This document shows, piece by piece, positions 54,143 through 63,761 of a stretch of DNA of 64,000 bases. Below the pieces are notes generated by a model, which was not told where the DNA came from, did not search any database, and saw only the letters and a program-made list of their open reading frames with translations. The stretch spans positions 124,001 to 188,000 of the forward strand of contig NZ_JACJOF010000010.1 in the NCBI RefSeq assembly GCF_014695395.1, given 5' to 3'. The first letter of the stretch is position 1. Every line of letters begins with the position of its first letter. This stretch comes from Nodosilinea sp. FACHB-131. GTDB lineage: Bacteria > Cyanobacteriota > Cyanobacteriia > Phormidesmidales > Phormidesmidaceae. A program made the translations under genes and the position numbers.

Positions 54143-54928
54143 TTAGACAATCCCTTGGGCGCTGCGATGAATAGGATGGTACTGCCCCCCTGGAGTCTCG
54201 GCCTGGGCGGGGAGCCCTAGCCAGCCCGCTAAAAACGGCTTCAGCCAGCGCCCTACTGCCGCGCTGTAGAGGCGATGCTGGCTGAGGTGGTAGGCCCGCC
54301 CCTGGGCACCGGGATAGGCTAGATGGTCGGCCCCTTCGGTCGTCCAATGGTTGACCATCGTAGCGGTAATTTCGGGATGAAACTGCAACCCGTAGGCCCG
54401 GTGGCCGTAGCGAAACGCCTGATGGGGAAAGGTGCTGCCGGTGGCCAGCAACTGGCTACCCTGGGGCAGCATAAACCCCTCCTGATGCCACTGGTAGACT
54501 ATCAGCGGACCGGGAAACACCTCTTGGCCTGCTGGGGTCGGCAGAATGGGGTAGTAGCCAATTTCGCGCTGGCCTGTGGGGTGGGGCGTGACGGAGGCAC
54601 CCAGGGCGCGAGCCAGCAGCTGTGCTCCTAGACAAATGCCCAGGTAGGGTTTTTCGGCGGCGAGGGCGAGGGCAATCCAGTCGAGCTCTTGAGCAATAAA
54701 ATCTAAGTGCTCGTCGTTGGCGCTCATGGGGCCACCAAATACCACCGTACCGCTGTGGTGTTCTAGGGTGGTGGGCAATGGCTGTCCGGCAGCCGGACAG
54801 CGAATATCAAGATCAAATCCCAGCTCCTGTAGCACCTGTCCCACCCGACCGGGGTTTGAGGTGGGCTGGTGCGTAACCGCTAAAACTGGATAGTTGGAAC
54901 TCACGGTAGGGCGCAATTCTTTTGGCAA
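54143..54928 (-). CDS. Class I glutamine amidotransferase
   Basis: 261 aa. The nucleophile Cys lies in YLGICLGAQLLA and the His-Glu pair in LQFHPEITA, as in GMP-synthase-like stand-alone amidotransferases. The start is uncertain: a TTG at 54928 or a GTG at 54904 (VSSNYPVLAV). It precedes the dehydrogenase gene on the same strand. Substrate unknown. Confidence 0.85.
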   Translation of the reverse strand: MPKELRPTVSSNYPVLAVTHQPTSNPGRVGQVLQELGFDLDIRCPAAGQPLPTTLEHHSGTVVFGGPMSANDEHLDFIAQELDWIALALAAEKPYLGICLGAQLLARALGASVTPHPTGQREIGYYPILPTPAGQEVFPGPLIVYQWHQEGFMLPQGSQLLATGSTFPHQAFRYGHRAYGLQFHPEITATMVNHWTTEGADHLAYPGAQGRAYHLSQHRLYSAAVGRWLKPFLAGWLGLPAQAETPGGQYHPIHRSAQGIV

Positions 54929-54997
54929 CTGTAGTACGGGGCAAGCATGGTTACCACTGTATCGCTTCAGTCAGGGAAGCGGAGCGCCCAGTAGCCC

Positions 54998-55771
54998 CTA
55001 GAGCTGACGCTCAACCTGCACCATGCGGCGATAGGCTAGCCAGCCAGCGACTACCATGGCGATCGCAAACAGCCCCAAAAACTGCACATGCTCACCCACA
55101 TCTGATAGGGTGCTGCCCTCGACTACCACCCCCGAGAGGGCTTCGATCATGTGGTAGATGGGGTTATACCGAGTGAGTTGAGCCAGGGAATCCGGAAAAA
55201 ACGCCGTGGGCAAAAAGGTGCCACCCAAAATCATCAGCGGAATGCCAAAGGCCGCAATCAGGGCGTTGACGTCTTCAGTGCGGCGAGCTAGCTGGGTGCC
55301 CAGCACAAACCCCACCCCCACATAGGCGGCAATGCTGAGCCCCACAATCAACAGGTTGGCGAGGGGGTTGCCGTCGAGGGTGGCCCCCTGGGAGAGGGCG
55401 ATCGCATACACCAAGGCCGCCTGAGCCAGCCCAATCACCCCGTAGGCCAGGCAGATGCCTAAAAAATACGACACCCCGCTCAAGGGCGACAGAAACAGGC
55501 GCTTCAGCGTCTTTTGCTCGCGCTCTGAGACCACCGTAGCGACGCTGCCACCCAGCCCACTAAAGAACAGCGCCGCCCCCACCAAGGTTGAGGGAGCCGC
55601 CTGGGTGTAGGCCTCGGCCAAGGTGATTTGCAACCGCTCTTGCAGGATCAAACTATTGAGAATTAGCAGAATAACCGGGAAAATTGCCCAAAAAACCAGA
55701 CTGCGCCGCCGCCGCCACAGCTCGACTAAAATTCGCTGGGCAACCGCCAGGGTTTCTCGCGCGTATTTCAT
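54998..55771 (-). CDS. ABC-2-type transporter permease
   Basis: 257 aa with about six helices. It contains the ABC-2 signature region VVSEREQKTLKRLFLSPLSG and NALIAAFGIPLMILGGTFLP. It would export lipid-like or drug-like compounds with an ATPase; that subunit is not next to it in this window (the gene before it is an amidotransferase). Confidence 0.85.
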   Translation of the reverse strand: MKYARETLAVAQRILVELWRRRRSLVFWAIFPVILLILNSLILQERLQITLAEAYTQAAPSTLVGAALFFSGLGGSVATVVSEREQKTLKRLFLSPLSGVSYFLGICLAYGVIGLAQAALVYAIALSQGATLDGNPLANLLIVGLSIAAYVGVGFVLGTQLARRTEDVNALIAAFGIPLMILGGTFLPTAFFPDSLAQLTRYNPIYHMIEALSGVVVEGSTLSDVGEHVQFLGLFAIAMVVAGWLAYRRMVQVERQL

Positions 55772-55971
55772 CAGGATGAGTAGACTGTAAAGGCAACTTA
55801 ATACTACAGTCTTTAACAGGTTTCACGCGGGATGCAGCCTCCTTTGGCCGGGAGCGCCCGATGCCTCTCCTGGCCGAGAGACTGTGCTACCGTTAATGCC
55901 CAAGTCGCTCTCCACACACCCTGGGGGACACCCCCAAGCGAGTCTGACCCAAGCAACGCCTAAAACTTCAG

Positions 55972-57927
55972 ATGAGTCAATCCTTAGAGGGGCTGTTTGC
56001 CCAAACCCTGGCCCGTCGCAACGTCCTCAAACTATTTGGCGTTGGGGGAATAGCAGCACTGCTGAGCTATTCGCGCCTGAGTAAACCCCAGCCCACAGTG
56101 TTTCAGCGCGATCGCCTCGAACTACCCGCCCAGATCGGCAAGCCCACAACAGCAGTGGTGATTGGCGGGGGTCTAGCAGGGCTAGCCGCCGCCTACGAGC
56201 TCAGCCAGCGCGGCATAGCGGTAACGCTGCTGGAGCGATCGCCTCAGCTGGGCGGCAAAATTGCCAGCTGGCCAATCCAGGTGGGCGACGACTCCTTCAT
56301 GATGGAGCACGGCTTCCACGGCTTTTTCCCCCAGTACTACAACCTGTTTAGCCTGGTCGACGAGCTGAGCATTCAGCAAAATTTTAAGTCCCTCGACTAC
56401 TATTCGCTGGTCTACAAAGACCACTACGTCCCCGAAGTCTTTCGCCCCAGCAACTCGGCGTTTCCGTGGAATATCGTCGATCTGGCCATCTCTTCCTCCA
56501 ATCGGCTGGAGTGGGGCATCAACCTCACCCACCTCAAGCACCTCCAGGTGTTTCGAGAAATTACCGGCTTCCGCAATCCTCAAACCTACGAACGCCTCGA
56601 CCAGCTATCGGTGACCGAGTGGGTGGGCAACGACTTCCCGCGCGGGCTCTACGACCTCTACTTTTTGCCCTTCGCTAAGTCAAGCCTCAACTCCCCCGAT
56701 GTGCTGAGCGCCGGGGAGCTGATGCAGTTCTTTCACTTCTATTTCTTCGGCAACCCTGAGGGGCTGGCTTTTAACGGCACCCGTCAAGACATGGGGCGAT
56801 CGCTAGTTGACCCTATGGTTGCGGCCATCCAGGCCAATGGCGGCCAGGTGCTGACCGGCGTGACCGTGAGCCAAGTGGCTTGGGCTGAGGGCAAAGTGGC
56901 TGGGGTGACTTACCAGAAAGGCAGCGTGGCAGTCAATCCGGTGCCTTTCTGGGTCGATCGCAACCCCCTGCTGAGTTCAGACACCCTGGAATATTTCGGC
57001 GCGGGCGACAGCGTCTACTCCGTTGCCCCAGGGGCTAAGACCGCTCTGTCGCTGACCTGCACCCACCAAGGTTGTAGCGTGCAGCGCCAGGTAACAACCA
57101 CTTCCGAGGGCTACCTTTGCCCTTGCCACGGGGCTGCCTACGCTAGCGACGGCGCGGTGCTGGCCGGGCCAGCACGGGAGAATCTGACAACGTTTGAGGT
57201 GTTGCAGCGAGAGGGCGATCGCATCCAGCTGATTGCCGCCTCCGGCAATGGCGTGCCCAACGTCGCCCACGATCTCACCGCCGACTACTACGTCATGGCC
57301 GCTGACATTCCCGGCATCAAAGCTTTGTTTTCGCTATCCGATGGCGAGGTAGAACCTACCCTAGTTTCCCAAATCGATCAGCTCCAGGTGGCTGACCCCT
57401 TTGCAGTGGGCCGCTTTTGGCTCGATCGCGACTTCGACTGGCAGCACAGCTGGTTCACCTCCCTCTCGGGCTACCGGCTCACCGACAGCATTACCCTTTA
57501 CCACCGCATTCAAGACGACTACATTGCCTGGGGTGAGCGCACCGGCGGCAGCGTCGTCGAGCTGCACGCCTACTGCTACAAAGAGAAAGAATTTCCCACC
57601 CAAGCCGAGATTCTCGACACCTTTGAGGCCGAGCTCTACGAAATTGTGCCAGAGCTAAGAGGCGCGACCGTTCTGCACCGCCAGCTGGTTAACCAAAAGA
57701 ATTTTGCGGGCTTCCCCCCCGGCAGCTTTGCCAACCGCCCCCAAACCGCCACCGCCGTCGATAACCTGCTGTTTGCGGGCGACTGGGTGCGCATGCCCTT
57801 CCCCTGCGGCCTGATGGAGCGGGCGGTGAGCAGCGGTTTGCTGGCGGCCAACGCCATTTTGCAGCGCGAAGGGGTGCAGCGCCGCCCCATTCTCTCGGTC
57901 AATCCCGAAGGGGTGCTTAAAATTTAG
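55972..57927 (+). CDS. cruE: Carotenoid desaturase/methyltransferase-like flavoprotein with Rieske domain (CruE-like)
   Basis: 651 aa. An N-terminal FAD motif VVIGGGLAGLAAAYELSQRG and LLERSPQLGGKIASW show a CrtI/CrtU-type flavoprotein. A Rieske 2Fe-2S domain (about residues 325-425) has CTHQGCS and CPCHGAAY. The C terminus returns to the desaturase fold (LLFAGDWVRMP). CruE converts beta-carotene toward aromatic synechoxanthin in cyanobacteria, and this protein and its Rieske neighbour fit that pair. RR at 15-16 followed by NVLKLFG resembles a Tat signal. The specific product is inferred. Confidence 0.72.
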   Translation: MSQSLEGLFAQTLARRNVLKLFGVGGIAALLSYSRLSKPQPTVFQRDRLELPAQIGKPTTAVVIGGGLAGLAAAYELSQRGIAVTLLERSPQLGGKIASWPIQVGDDSFMMEHGFHGFFPQYYNLFSLVDELSIQQNFKSLDYYSLVYKDHYVPEVFRPSNSAFPWNIVDLAISSSNRLEWGINLTHLKHLQVFREITGFRNPQTYERLDQLSVTEWVGNDFPRGLYDLYFLPFAKSSLNSPDVLSAGELMQFFHFYFFGNPEGLAFNGTRQDMGRSLVDPMVAAIQANGGQVLTGVTVSQVAWAEGKVAGVTYQKGSVAVNPVPFWVDRNPLLSSDTLEYFGAGDSVYSVAPGAKTALSLTCTHQGCSVQRQVTTTSEGYLCPCHGAAYASDGAVLAGPARENLTTFEVLQREGDRIQLIAASGNGVPNVAHDLTADYYVMAADIPGIKALFSLSDGEVEPTLVSQIDQLQVADPFAVGRFWLDRDFDWQHSWFTSLSGYRLTDSITLYHRIQDDYIAWGERTGGSVVELHAYCYKEKEFPTQAEILDTFEAELYEIVPELRGATVLHRQLVNQKNFAGFPPGSFANRPQTATAVDNLLFAGDWVRMPFPCGLMERAVSSGLLAANAILQREGVQRRPILSVNPEGVLKI

Positions 57928-57979
57928 GGGGTTATCCCCGGCATGGGCAGATTGTCTTCAGCGATAGGGCAGGTGTGAG

Positions 57980-59137
57980 ATGGACGGATTGGAGAGAGAC
58001 GCGGCAGTCACAACCCTCAAACAGCCGGATTTGGGGAATAGTCAAGATTCCCCTACACCCCACGCGGCTGCGGCTCCTAAACTACCGTTGCGACAACTGG
58101 GAATCAACCTCAACCACTGGTACGTGGTGGCCCAGAGCAAAGAATTGAGCGCCCAGCCGCTAGCAGTAAGCCTGTGGCACCAGCCGATTGTGCTGTACCG
58201 CGATCGCACCGGCAGCCCCATCGCCCTCGAAGATCGCTGCCCCCACCGCCAGGTCAAACTCAGTGAGGGCACCGTCGCGGGCGGCAACATCGCTTGCGCC
58301 TACCACGGCTGGCAGTTTGCCCCCAACGGCAGCTGCGCCCACGTGCCCTATTTAGAGCCCCAGCAAAAGCTGCCTACCTGCCAGCTGCGACAGTACCCCG
58401 TGCAAGAGCGAGACGGCTTTATTTGGCTCTTCCCAGGCGAGGCAGCGCTGGCCGAGCAAACGTCTCCCCTGAGCGTGCCCGAGTGGGAGCACCTCAACTT
58501 CATTGGCTCACTGACCACCATCGACGTACAGGCCCACTACTCATTTTTAATTGAGAATTTGATGGACATGTACCACGGCCACCTGCACGGCGGTGCTCAG
58601 GTATGGGCCAACCCGGTGCTAGCCGAGCTTGAGGCTGACGATGTCCACGTCCATGCCCACTACGCCGCCGAAAGCTACTACCGCATCGACAAAATCTGGT
58701 CGGCTTCGCAACTCATCTTCCCCCCTTTGCGCCAACTGCACCCCGAACCGCTGGATGTCTACTACTACTATCCCCACTGGCGATCGACCCTGGGGGATGA
58801 CTTCGTCATTTACTGCCTGTTTTGCCCGGTAAGCGAGACCCACACCCGCGCCTATCTGCTGCACTTTACCTCCCTGGAGCGGTTTCCAAAGCTGCACAAA
58901 ACCCCCCTGGCCGTGCGACGGTTCATCAAACGGGCTTTTACCAACTCGGCCAGCTTTTTGCTGCGGCGGCTGGTGCGTGAAGACGTGCTAATGCTCGAAC
59001 AAGAGCAGCAGGCCTTTGAGCAGCACCCCACCTATCGCGGGCCGGAGCTGAACCGGGCTCTGACGGCGGTGCAGCAGTTGATTCGGCAGCAGGCGGCAGA
59101 GAGTGGGGGAGTAGGGAGTAGGAGGGTGGGGGAGTAG
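57980..59137 (+). CDS. cruH: Rieske ring-hydroxylating oxygenase, CruH-like
   Basis: 385 aa. A Rieske domain with CPHRQVKLSEG and CAYHGWQF (about residues 86-110) precedes a catalytic iron site in IENLMDMYHGHLHGG. Adjacent to the cruE-like gene (52 bases), it fits CruH, which oxidises the ring methyl groups of synechoxanthin to carboxyl groups. PaO/Tic55-like oxygenases are the alternative. The C-terminal ESGGVGSRRVGE is written in a GAGTAGG-type microsatellite; the conserved part ends earlier. Confidence 0.7.
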   Translation: MDGLERDAAVTTLKQPDLGNSQDSPTPHAAAAPKLPLRQLGINLNHWYVVAQSKELSAQPLAVSLWHQPIVLYRDRTGSPIALEDRCPHRQVKLSEGTVAGGNIACAYHGWQFAPNGSCAHVPYLEPQQKLPTCQLRQYPVQERDGFIWLFPGEAALAEQTSPLSVPEWEHLNFIGSLTTIDVQAHYSFLIENLMDMYHGHLHGGAQVWANPVLAELEADDVHVHAHYAAESYYRIDKIWSASQLIFPPLRQLHPEPLDVYYYYPHWRSTLGDDFVIYCLFCPVSETHTRAYLLHFTSLERFPKLHKTPLAVRRFIKRAFTNSASFLLRRLVREDVLMLEQEQQAFEQHPTYRGPELNRALTAVQQLIRQQAAESGGVGSRRVGE

Positions 59138-59240
59138 GGAGTTAGGTCTAGGGCAGATACCTGACACCTTGCACCCGACACCTGATACCTTAAACCTGAT
59201 AGCTAACCCCTATTCCCTAACCCCCTACCCCCTTACCCCG

Positions 59241-60089
59241 ATGGCTGGCCCCGATATTCTGGCGCTCGATTTTGATGGCGTAGTCTGCGACGGGCTGCGG
59301 GAATATTTTCAGACTGCCTGGCGGGCCTACGGCGAGGTGTTTGCACCGGGGGCGGGGGCACCGCCGGAGGGGCTGGCGGAGCGCTTTTACCCGCTGCGGC
59401 CCGTGGTCGAAACGGGGTGGGAAATGCCGCTGGTGCTCTACGGGCTGATGTCGGGGGTGTCGGATGGCGATATTCTCGATCGCTGGCCCGAACTCGTGCC
59501 TCAACTGCTGGCCCAAGCGGGGGTAGAGCCTGCCACCATCGGTAAAGCGGTGGATGGAGTGCGCGATCGCTGGATTCAAGCTGATGTTGACGACTGGCTG
59601 AGCTACCAGCGCTTCTACCCCGGCGTCATCGACCGCCTTCAGCAAGCGATGGAGAACGGGGTCGAGTTAGTGATTATTTCAACCAAGGAAGGCCGATTTA
59701 TTCAGCAATTGCTGGCCAAGAGCGGCGTTGTGCTGCCCGGCAATGGCCCCCTAGGCCCCGAACCAATCCATCGCATTCTGGGGAAAGAGGTCAAGCGGCC
59801 GAAGTACGAGACCCTGCGACAGATCAAAGCCGTTCAACCGGGGGCTACTCTCTGGTTTGTGGAGGACCGAGTGAATGCCCTGCAAGCGGTGCAGGCCCAG
59901 CCCGACTTGGGCGATGTGAAACTATTTTTGGCCGACTGGGGCTATAACACGGCGGCCGATCGCGCAATTCCCCGTCGTGGAAACTCCGTAAACGCCACGC
60001 CTCAGAGCAGCATTCACCTGATTAACCTGGCTCAGTTTTGTGGCCCCTTCGAGTCGTGGGTATCGGTAGACCCCAGCCATGTAGCGTAG
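59241..60089 (+). CDS. HAD-superfamily hydrolase
   Basis: 282 aa from ATG 59241 (MAGPDILALDFDGVVCDG); the frame is open 24 codons upstream in repeat DNA. Motif I is DFDGVVCDG, motif II VIISTKEGRF, and the acidic motif FVEDRVNAL is present, all typical of haloacid-dehalogenase-like phosphatases. Substrate unknown. Same strand as cruH. Confidence 0.85.
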   Translation: MAGPDILALDFDGVVCDGLREYFQTAWRAYGEVFAPGAGAPPEGLAERFYPLRPVVETGWEMPLVLYGLMSGVSDGDILDRWPELVPQLLAQAGVEPATIGKAVDGVRDRWIQADVDDWLSYQRFYPGVIDRLQQAMENGVELVIISTKEGRFIQQLLAKSGVVLPGNGPLGPEPIHRILGKEVKRPKYETLRQIKAVQPGATLWFVEDRVNALQAVQAQPDLGDVKLFLADWGYNTAADRAIPRRGNSVNATPQSSIHLINLAQFCGPFESWVSVDPSHVA

Positions 60090-60283
60090 GATTCACAGTA
60101 ATTTTACGTAATCTTGACCACTGGGGCGATCGCTTGAATTGTTCGTATCGATACCAAGCCATTTCTTCCGGATTTTAGTCCCCGCGCCAGAATGTGGGAT
60201 AGAACCTAGCGTCCAGCGATCGCGCTTCGCTTGAATTTACAGCCCTAGCCTCACCCTCTGCTGTTGTTTTTGCCTGTGCTCCT

Positions 60284-61333
60284 ATGACTGACATCTTTGT
60301 CCCCCCGTCTAAAACCGCCTCGACAACAGAGCCCGTCATCCTAGAGGAGCCAGCCGCCCCCGACGAGGTGCCCCACGATACGGCGGTTCCCGTCACAGAG
60401 GTCACGGCCATCCCTGTAGAGCCCTTGCCGGCAACGGGCCTAGACGAAGCGATCGCCGGAGCGGCCCTGGCAACCGACGCAGTACCCCAGGCACAGGTTT
60501 CTGCTGACGCGACCTTGGCAACGGTAGACAGTTTCTTTTTCTATGGTCAAACCGGCAGCGGCAACCCCACTCTCTACGAAGTTAACCTATCCAACGGCAC
60601 CCGGACCGCAGTCACTGCCTCACCGAACCTTTTCCCCACTACCCTAGACGGACTCTTTGCCGCCGAGCCCCTAGCTCCCCCAGTTGGAACTGGGCAACCC
60701 GCTACCGACCAAGTCTTCACCCTAGTGCAGGGCAGCAACGGCAAAAACTTTCTCATTGGCACCACGGCCGATGACGCTGTCTTTGGCCTAAACGGCGACG
60801 ACCTGGTTCTGACCGGGGCAGGCCTCAACCTAGCCTTTGGCGGCCTCGGCAACGATACGTTGGTGGGTGGGGTCGGTGACGATGGCCTGTTTGGCGGCGC
60901 GGGCAATGACACGATGGAGGGCGGCGAGGGGGATGACCTGCTGATGGGCGGCCCCGGCAACGATGTGCTCGACGGCGGGGGCGGCACCAACGTGCTGGTG
61001 GGCGGCACCGGTGCCGACATCTTTCGGCTCAATACGCCAGGGGCCTACGACACCGCCCCTAGCGCTACGCCCTCACCAGACACCGTCATCGACTTTAACG
61101 CTGCCCAGGGCGACCTGCTCGACTTTAGCTTGATTGCAGCTCAGTCTCTGTTTGCCGGAAAGGATCTGCTACCATCTCTGAAATTTGTGCAGGTAGGGAC
61201 CGACACCCACGTGCAGGTGCTTGGGTCCCTAGGTGAGACCACCGAAGCGATTTTGCTGGGGGTTCAGGCCGACACCATCACCCCCGCCAACCTCACCTTT
61301 ACGCCCCCCGCTGGGCTGCCCATACTGAAATAG
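60284..61333 (+). CDS. RTX-type calcium-binding protein
   Basis: 349 aa. A proline-rich N-terminal half with no signal peptide is followed by glycine-aspartate nonapeptide repeats GGxGxDxLx (GGLGNDTLVG, GGVGDDGLFG, GGAGNDTMEG, GGEGDDLLMG, GGPGNDVLDG) at about residues 188-245, then GTGADIFRLN and a C-terminal domain. Such proteins fold on binding calcium after secretion by a type I system, which is not in this window. Role unknown. Confidence 0.88.
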   Translation: MTDIFVPPSKTASTTEPVILEEPAAPDEVPHDTAVPVTEVTAIPVEPLPATGLDEAIAGAALATDAVPQAQVSADATLATVDSFFFYGQTGSGNPTLYEVNLSNGTRTAVTASPNLFPTTLDGLFAAEPLAPPVGTGQPATDQVFTLVQGSNGKNFLIGTTADDAVFGLNGDDLVLTGAGLNLAFGGLGNDTLVGGVGDDGLFGGAGNDTMEGGEGDDLLMGGPGNDVLDGGGGTNVLVGGTGADIFRLNTPGAYDTAPSATPSPDTVIDFNAAQGDLLDFSLIAAQSLFAGKDLLPSLKFVQVGTDTHVQVLGSLGETTEAILLGVQADTITPANLTFTPPAGLPILK

Positions 61334-61397
61334 GTCTAGCCGCGCCAGCTGCCCCACTTTCCGGTAGCATCGGGGCTAGAGAGATCACGGTAACGTT

Positions 61398-62012
61398 ATG
61401 AGCGAGGCCCTGCTGCATCAGCTGGCCACCCACATGGCAGGAGAGTTTGACAATCGTCAGCAATCCTTGGCAGACCCAACTTGGTTTCTGCATCTGCGGC
61501 TGTGGCAACAGCCCCTGCCCAGTGCCCTATTTGGTGAAGGGTACAGCTTCTTCATTGAGCAAATCAGTGTGGCCTCGGGCAAACCGCCCTATCGCCAGCG
61601 CATTTTGCACCTTACTACCCGCGACGGTCAGCTTTGGGGTCAATATTACGCGCTGCCCGACCCGATCGCCTACAGTGGTGCGGCTACCCAGCCCGATCGC
61701 CTCGCCTCCCTCACCCGCGCCGATCTGATTGCTCTGCCCACCTGTGGAGTGGCGATTGAGTATCAGCCGGCCAGCCAAACCTTTAGCGCTCGCCTGCCGG
61801 GGGACAGCCTGTGCAGCTTTACCGCCAACGGCATCACCGCCTACGTGCGGCTCAAGTTTGACCTAGGCCCCGAGTCACCCGCTGCCAACAGCCCCATGGT
61901 GCTGTACCTGGAGGATCGTGGCGTTGACCCCGATACCGACAAACCCACCTGGGGACCTTTGATGGGGCCATTTCAGCTAGTGAAGCAGAGCGCCTTTGCG
62001 CTGCTGGGATAA
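61398..62012 (+). CDS. CpcT/CpeT-family bilin lyase-like protein
   Basis: 204 aa. MAGEFDNRQQSLADPTWFLH near residue 14 and FGEGYSFFIEQ match the start of CpcT/CpeT chromophore lyases, which attach phycocyanobilin to phycobiliprotein cysteines; LQ... the remaining beta-barrel pattern fits. The C terminus YLEDRGVDPDTDKPTWG also fits. Which subunit it serves is not determinable. An intact lipocalin-like fold is expected. Confidence 0.8.
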   Translation: MSEALLHQLATHMAGEFDNRQQSLADPTWFLHLRLWQQPLPSALFGEGYSFFIEQISVASGKPPYRQRILHLTTRDGQLWGQYYALPDPIAYSGAATQPDRLASLTRADLIALPTCGVAIEYQPASQTFSARLPGDSLCSFTANGITAYVRLKFDLGPESPAANSPMVLYLEDRGVDPDTDKPTWGPLMGPFQLVKQSAFALLG

Positions 62013-62183
62013 GGCGCTGGAAAACCGGGGCTTTCTCGCTGCTTGCGGGGCAGCCATCGATGTTACCCTGAAGCGATGTTTAAGGCCGTTGAGGCCCGAA
62101 CTGGAAACGCTTTGTGAGCGTCTCCAGTGGAAAGTCGCCCCTGTTTCTTTACCATCCAACGTTGCCCTTCTTACCGACCACCT

Positions 62184-62984
62184 ATGGAGATCGACATCCT
62201 GATTCTGACGGTGTACTTCATCTGCATAGGCTATGTGGTCTATAAGATGGCACTGTCGATCGAGGAAGAACTCGAAGACCAGGTGGTGCTGGTGCCCGAT
62301 GTCGTTGGGCTAGAGAGCAGCGTGCGATCGCAGCTGATGCGTCAGGGCTTTGCCGAAACTGCCGCCACTGTGCTCCAGCCCGGAGAAGGAGCCCTGGGCA
62401 AGGCCGTCTCCCTCAGTCTGGTGGTGCCCGAACCTCGAAGCCTCGCCCCCGCCGAAGACCAGCCAGACGAACCCGACCAAGGTCAGATTACGGTGCAGGT
62501 GCTGCCCCAGGGGCCTCACCCACTCCAGCCCGTAAAAGGGCTCACGGTGCAGGTGGTCAACCAGAGCCGGGCTGTGCAGGTTACCGTCGATTGGGACCGC
62601 AGCTCCATCAGCCGCATGACCAACGAAATTCGCCGGGTGATTCGCCACACTCCTGGCATGCGCCTCGATTTGACTGCACCCCAGGTGGCCAGCGTCGTCA
62701 ACCCCAACCAGTACCTCAGCACCGTCGTAGTCAGCGAAGACTGCTTTGACCGCAGCCCCGATAACCAGGTGCTCCAGCAGACCGCACCGGTGGTCGACAT
62801 TCCTAAAATGGCCAACCTCAAAGAGCCCCTCCGCAACTACTCCCTCGACCTGGTGGTGCAGCTCACCCCCTTCAGCGGACGCGGGGGCCGACCGATCATG
62901 CTGCTGTTACCCTTTCGGTTTGCCATTCAGCCGCTTCCGGCTAAAGCCGCTATTCCCCTGGTGAACTGGATTTTGAAGCGCTAG
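62184..62984 (+). CDS. Conserved cyanobacterial hypothetical protein (266 aa), membrane-anchored
   Basis: Starts MEIDILILTVYFICIGYVVY from ATG 62184; the frame is open upstream but this start gives an N-terminal membrane helix (residues 4-22). After it an acidic segment (SIEEELEDQVVLVPDVV) leads to a beta-rich soluble part with VQVVNQSRAVQVTVDWDR. No known domain. Confidence 0.75.
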   Translation: MEIDILILTVYFICIGYVVYKMALSIEEELEDQVVLVPDVVGLESSVRSQLMRQGFAETAATVLQPGEGALGKAVSLSLVVPEPRSLAPAEDQPDEPDQGQITVQVLPQGPHPLQPVKGLTVQVVNQSRAVQVTVDWDRSSISRMTNEIRRVIRHTPGMRLDLTAPQVASVVNPNQYLSTVVVSEDCFDRSPDNQVLQQTAPVVDIPKMANLKEPLRNYSLDLVVQLTPFSGRGGRPIMLLLPFRFAIQPLPAKAAIPLVNWILKR

Positions 62985-63054
62985 ATTACTGAGGAAGAAA
63001 CCGGTTAGCACTGTACAGTTTTAGCGATAACCCTCAACTCTCCCGGAGGAAAGC

Positions 63055-63693
63055 ATGGGCGACTCTGACCTCAAGCTATTTGTCGATGCCCAGTTCATCA
63101 GTCCCTACGCGCTATCTGCGTTTGTAGCCCTACAGGAAAAGGGGCTACCCCACGACCTGGTCTGCATCGATCTAGCCACCCAGGAGAACCGCCAGACCCG
63201 TTATCAGCGGCGCTCCCTCACCGGTCGGGTGCCCACCCTAGAGCATGGCGACTTTGCCCTGTCAGAGTCGTCCGCCATCACAGAATATTTAGAAGAGATC
63301 TTCCCGCCGCCTACCTACGCGACTATCTACCCGCAAAATCCTAGGGATAGGGCTAGAGCGCGACAGGTACAGGCCTGGTTGCGCAGCGATCTACTACCCA
63401 TTCGCGACGAGCGACCGACAACGGTTATCTTCCACCAGCCCTCTGATCTACCCCTGTCAGACAAAGCGCGGGTTGCAGTTGAGACGCTGTTTCAAGCGGC
63501 AGAAACTCTGCTTCAAGACCATCGCCTTTCGCTCTTTGGCCAGTGGTGCATTGCCGACACCGATTTGGCACTCATGCTAAATCGGCTGGTTGCCAATGGC
63601 GATCGCGTGCCTGATCCGCTGGTAGAGTACGTGCAGCACCAGTGGCAGCGATCGTCGGTACAAGCTTGGCTAGAGCAATCCAAAGCAGTCTGA
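63055..63693 (+). CDS. Glutathione S-transferase, YfcF-like
   Basis: 212 aa. A thioredoxin-like N-terminal domain (LKLFVDAQFISPYALSAFV, residues 6-24, then GRVPTLEHGDFALSESSAI with the glutathione-binding ESSAI) and a helical C-terminal domain. GGAGGAAAGC precedes the ATG. YfcF-type enzymes conjugate or reduce substrates with glutathione in stress responses. Confidence 0.88.
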   Translation: MGDSDLKLFVDAQFISPYALSAFVALQEKGLPHDLVCIDLATQENRQTRYQRRSLTGRVPTLEHGDFALSESSAITEYLEEIFPPPTYATIYPQNPRDRARARQVQAWLRSDLLPIRDERPTTVIFHQPSDLPLSDKARVAVETLFQAAETLLQDHRLSLFGQWCIADTDLALMLNRLVANGDRVPDPLVEYVQHQWQRSSVQAWLEQSKAV

Positions 63694-63761
63694 CCAGTGC
63701 AGGTTCCCTGGCACGCTAGTTTTTCCTCCTAAACTGCCGTTTCAAAATTGATTCCCCACCC

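Noticed and set aside
54998..55771. Complete ABC exporter system
   Set aside because: Only the permease is present; no ATPase gene is adjacent within the window.
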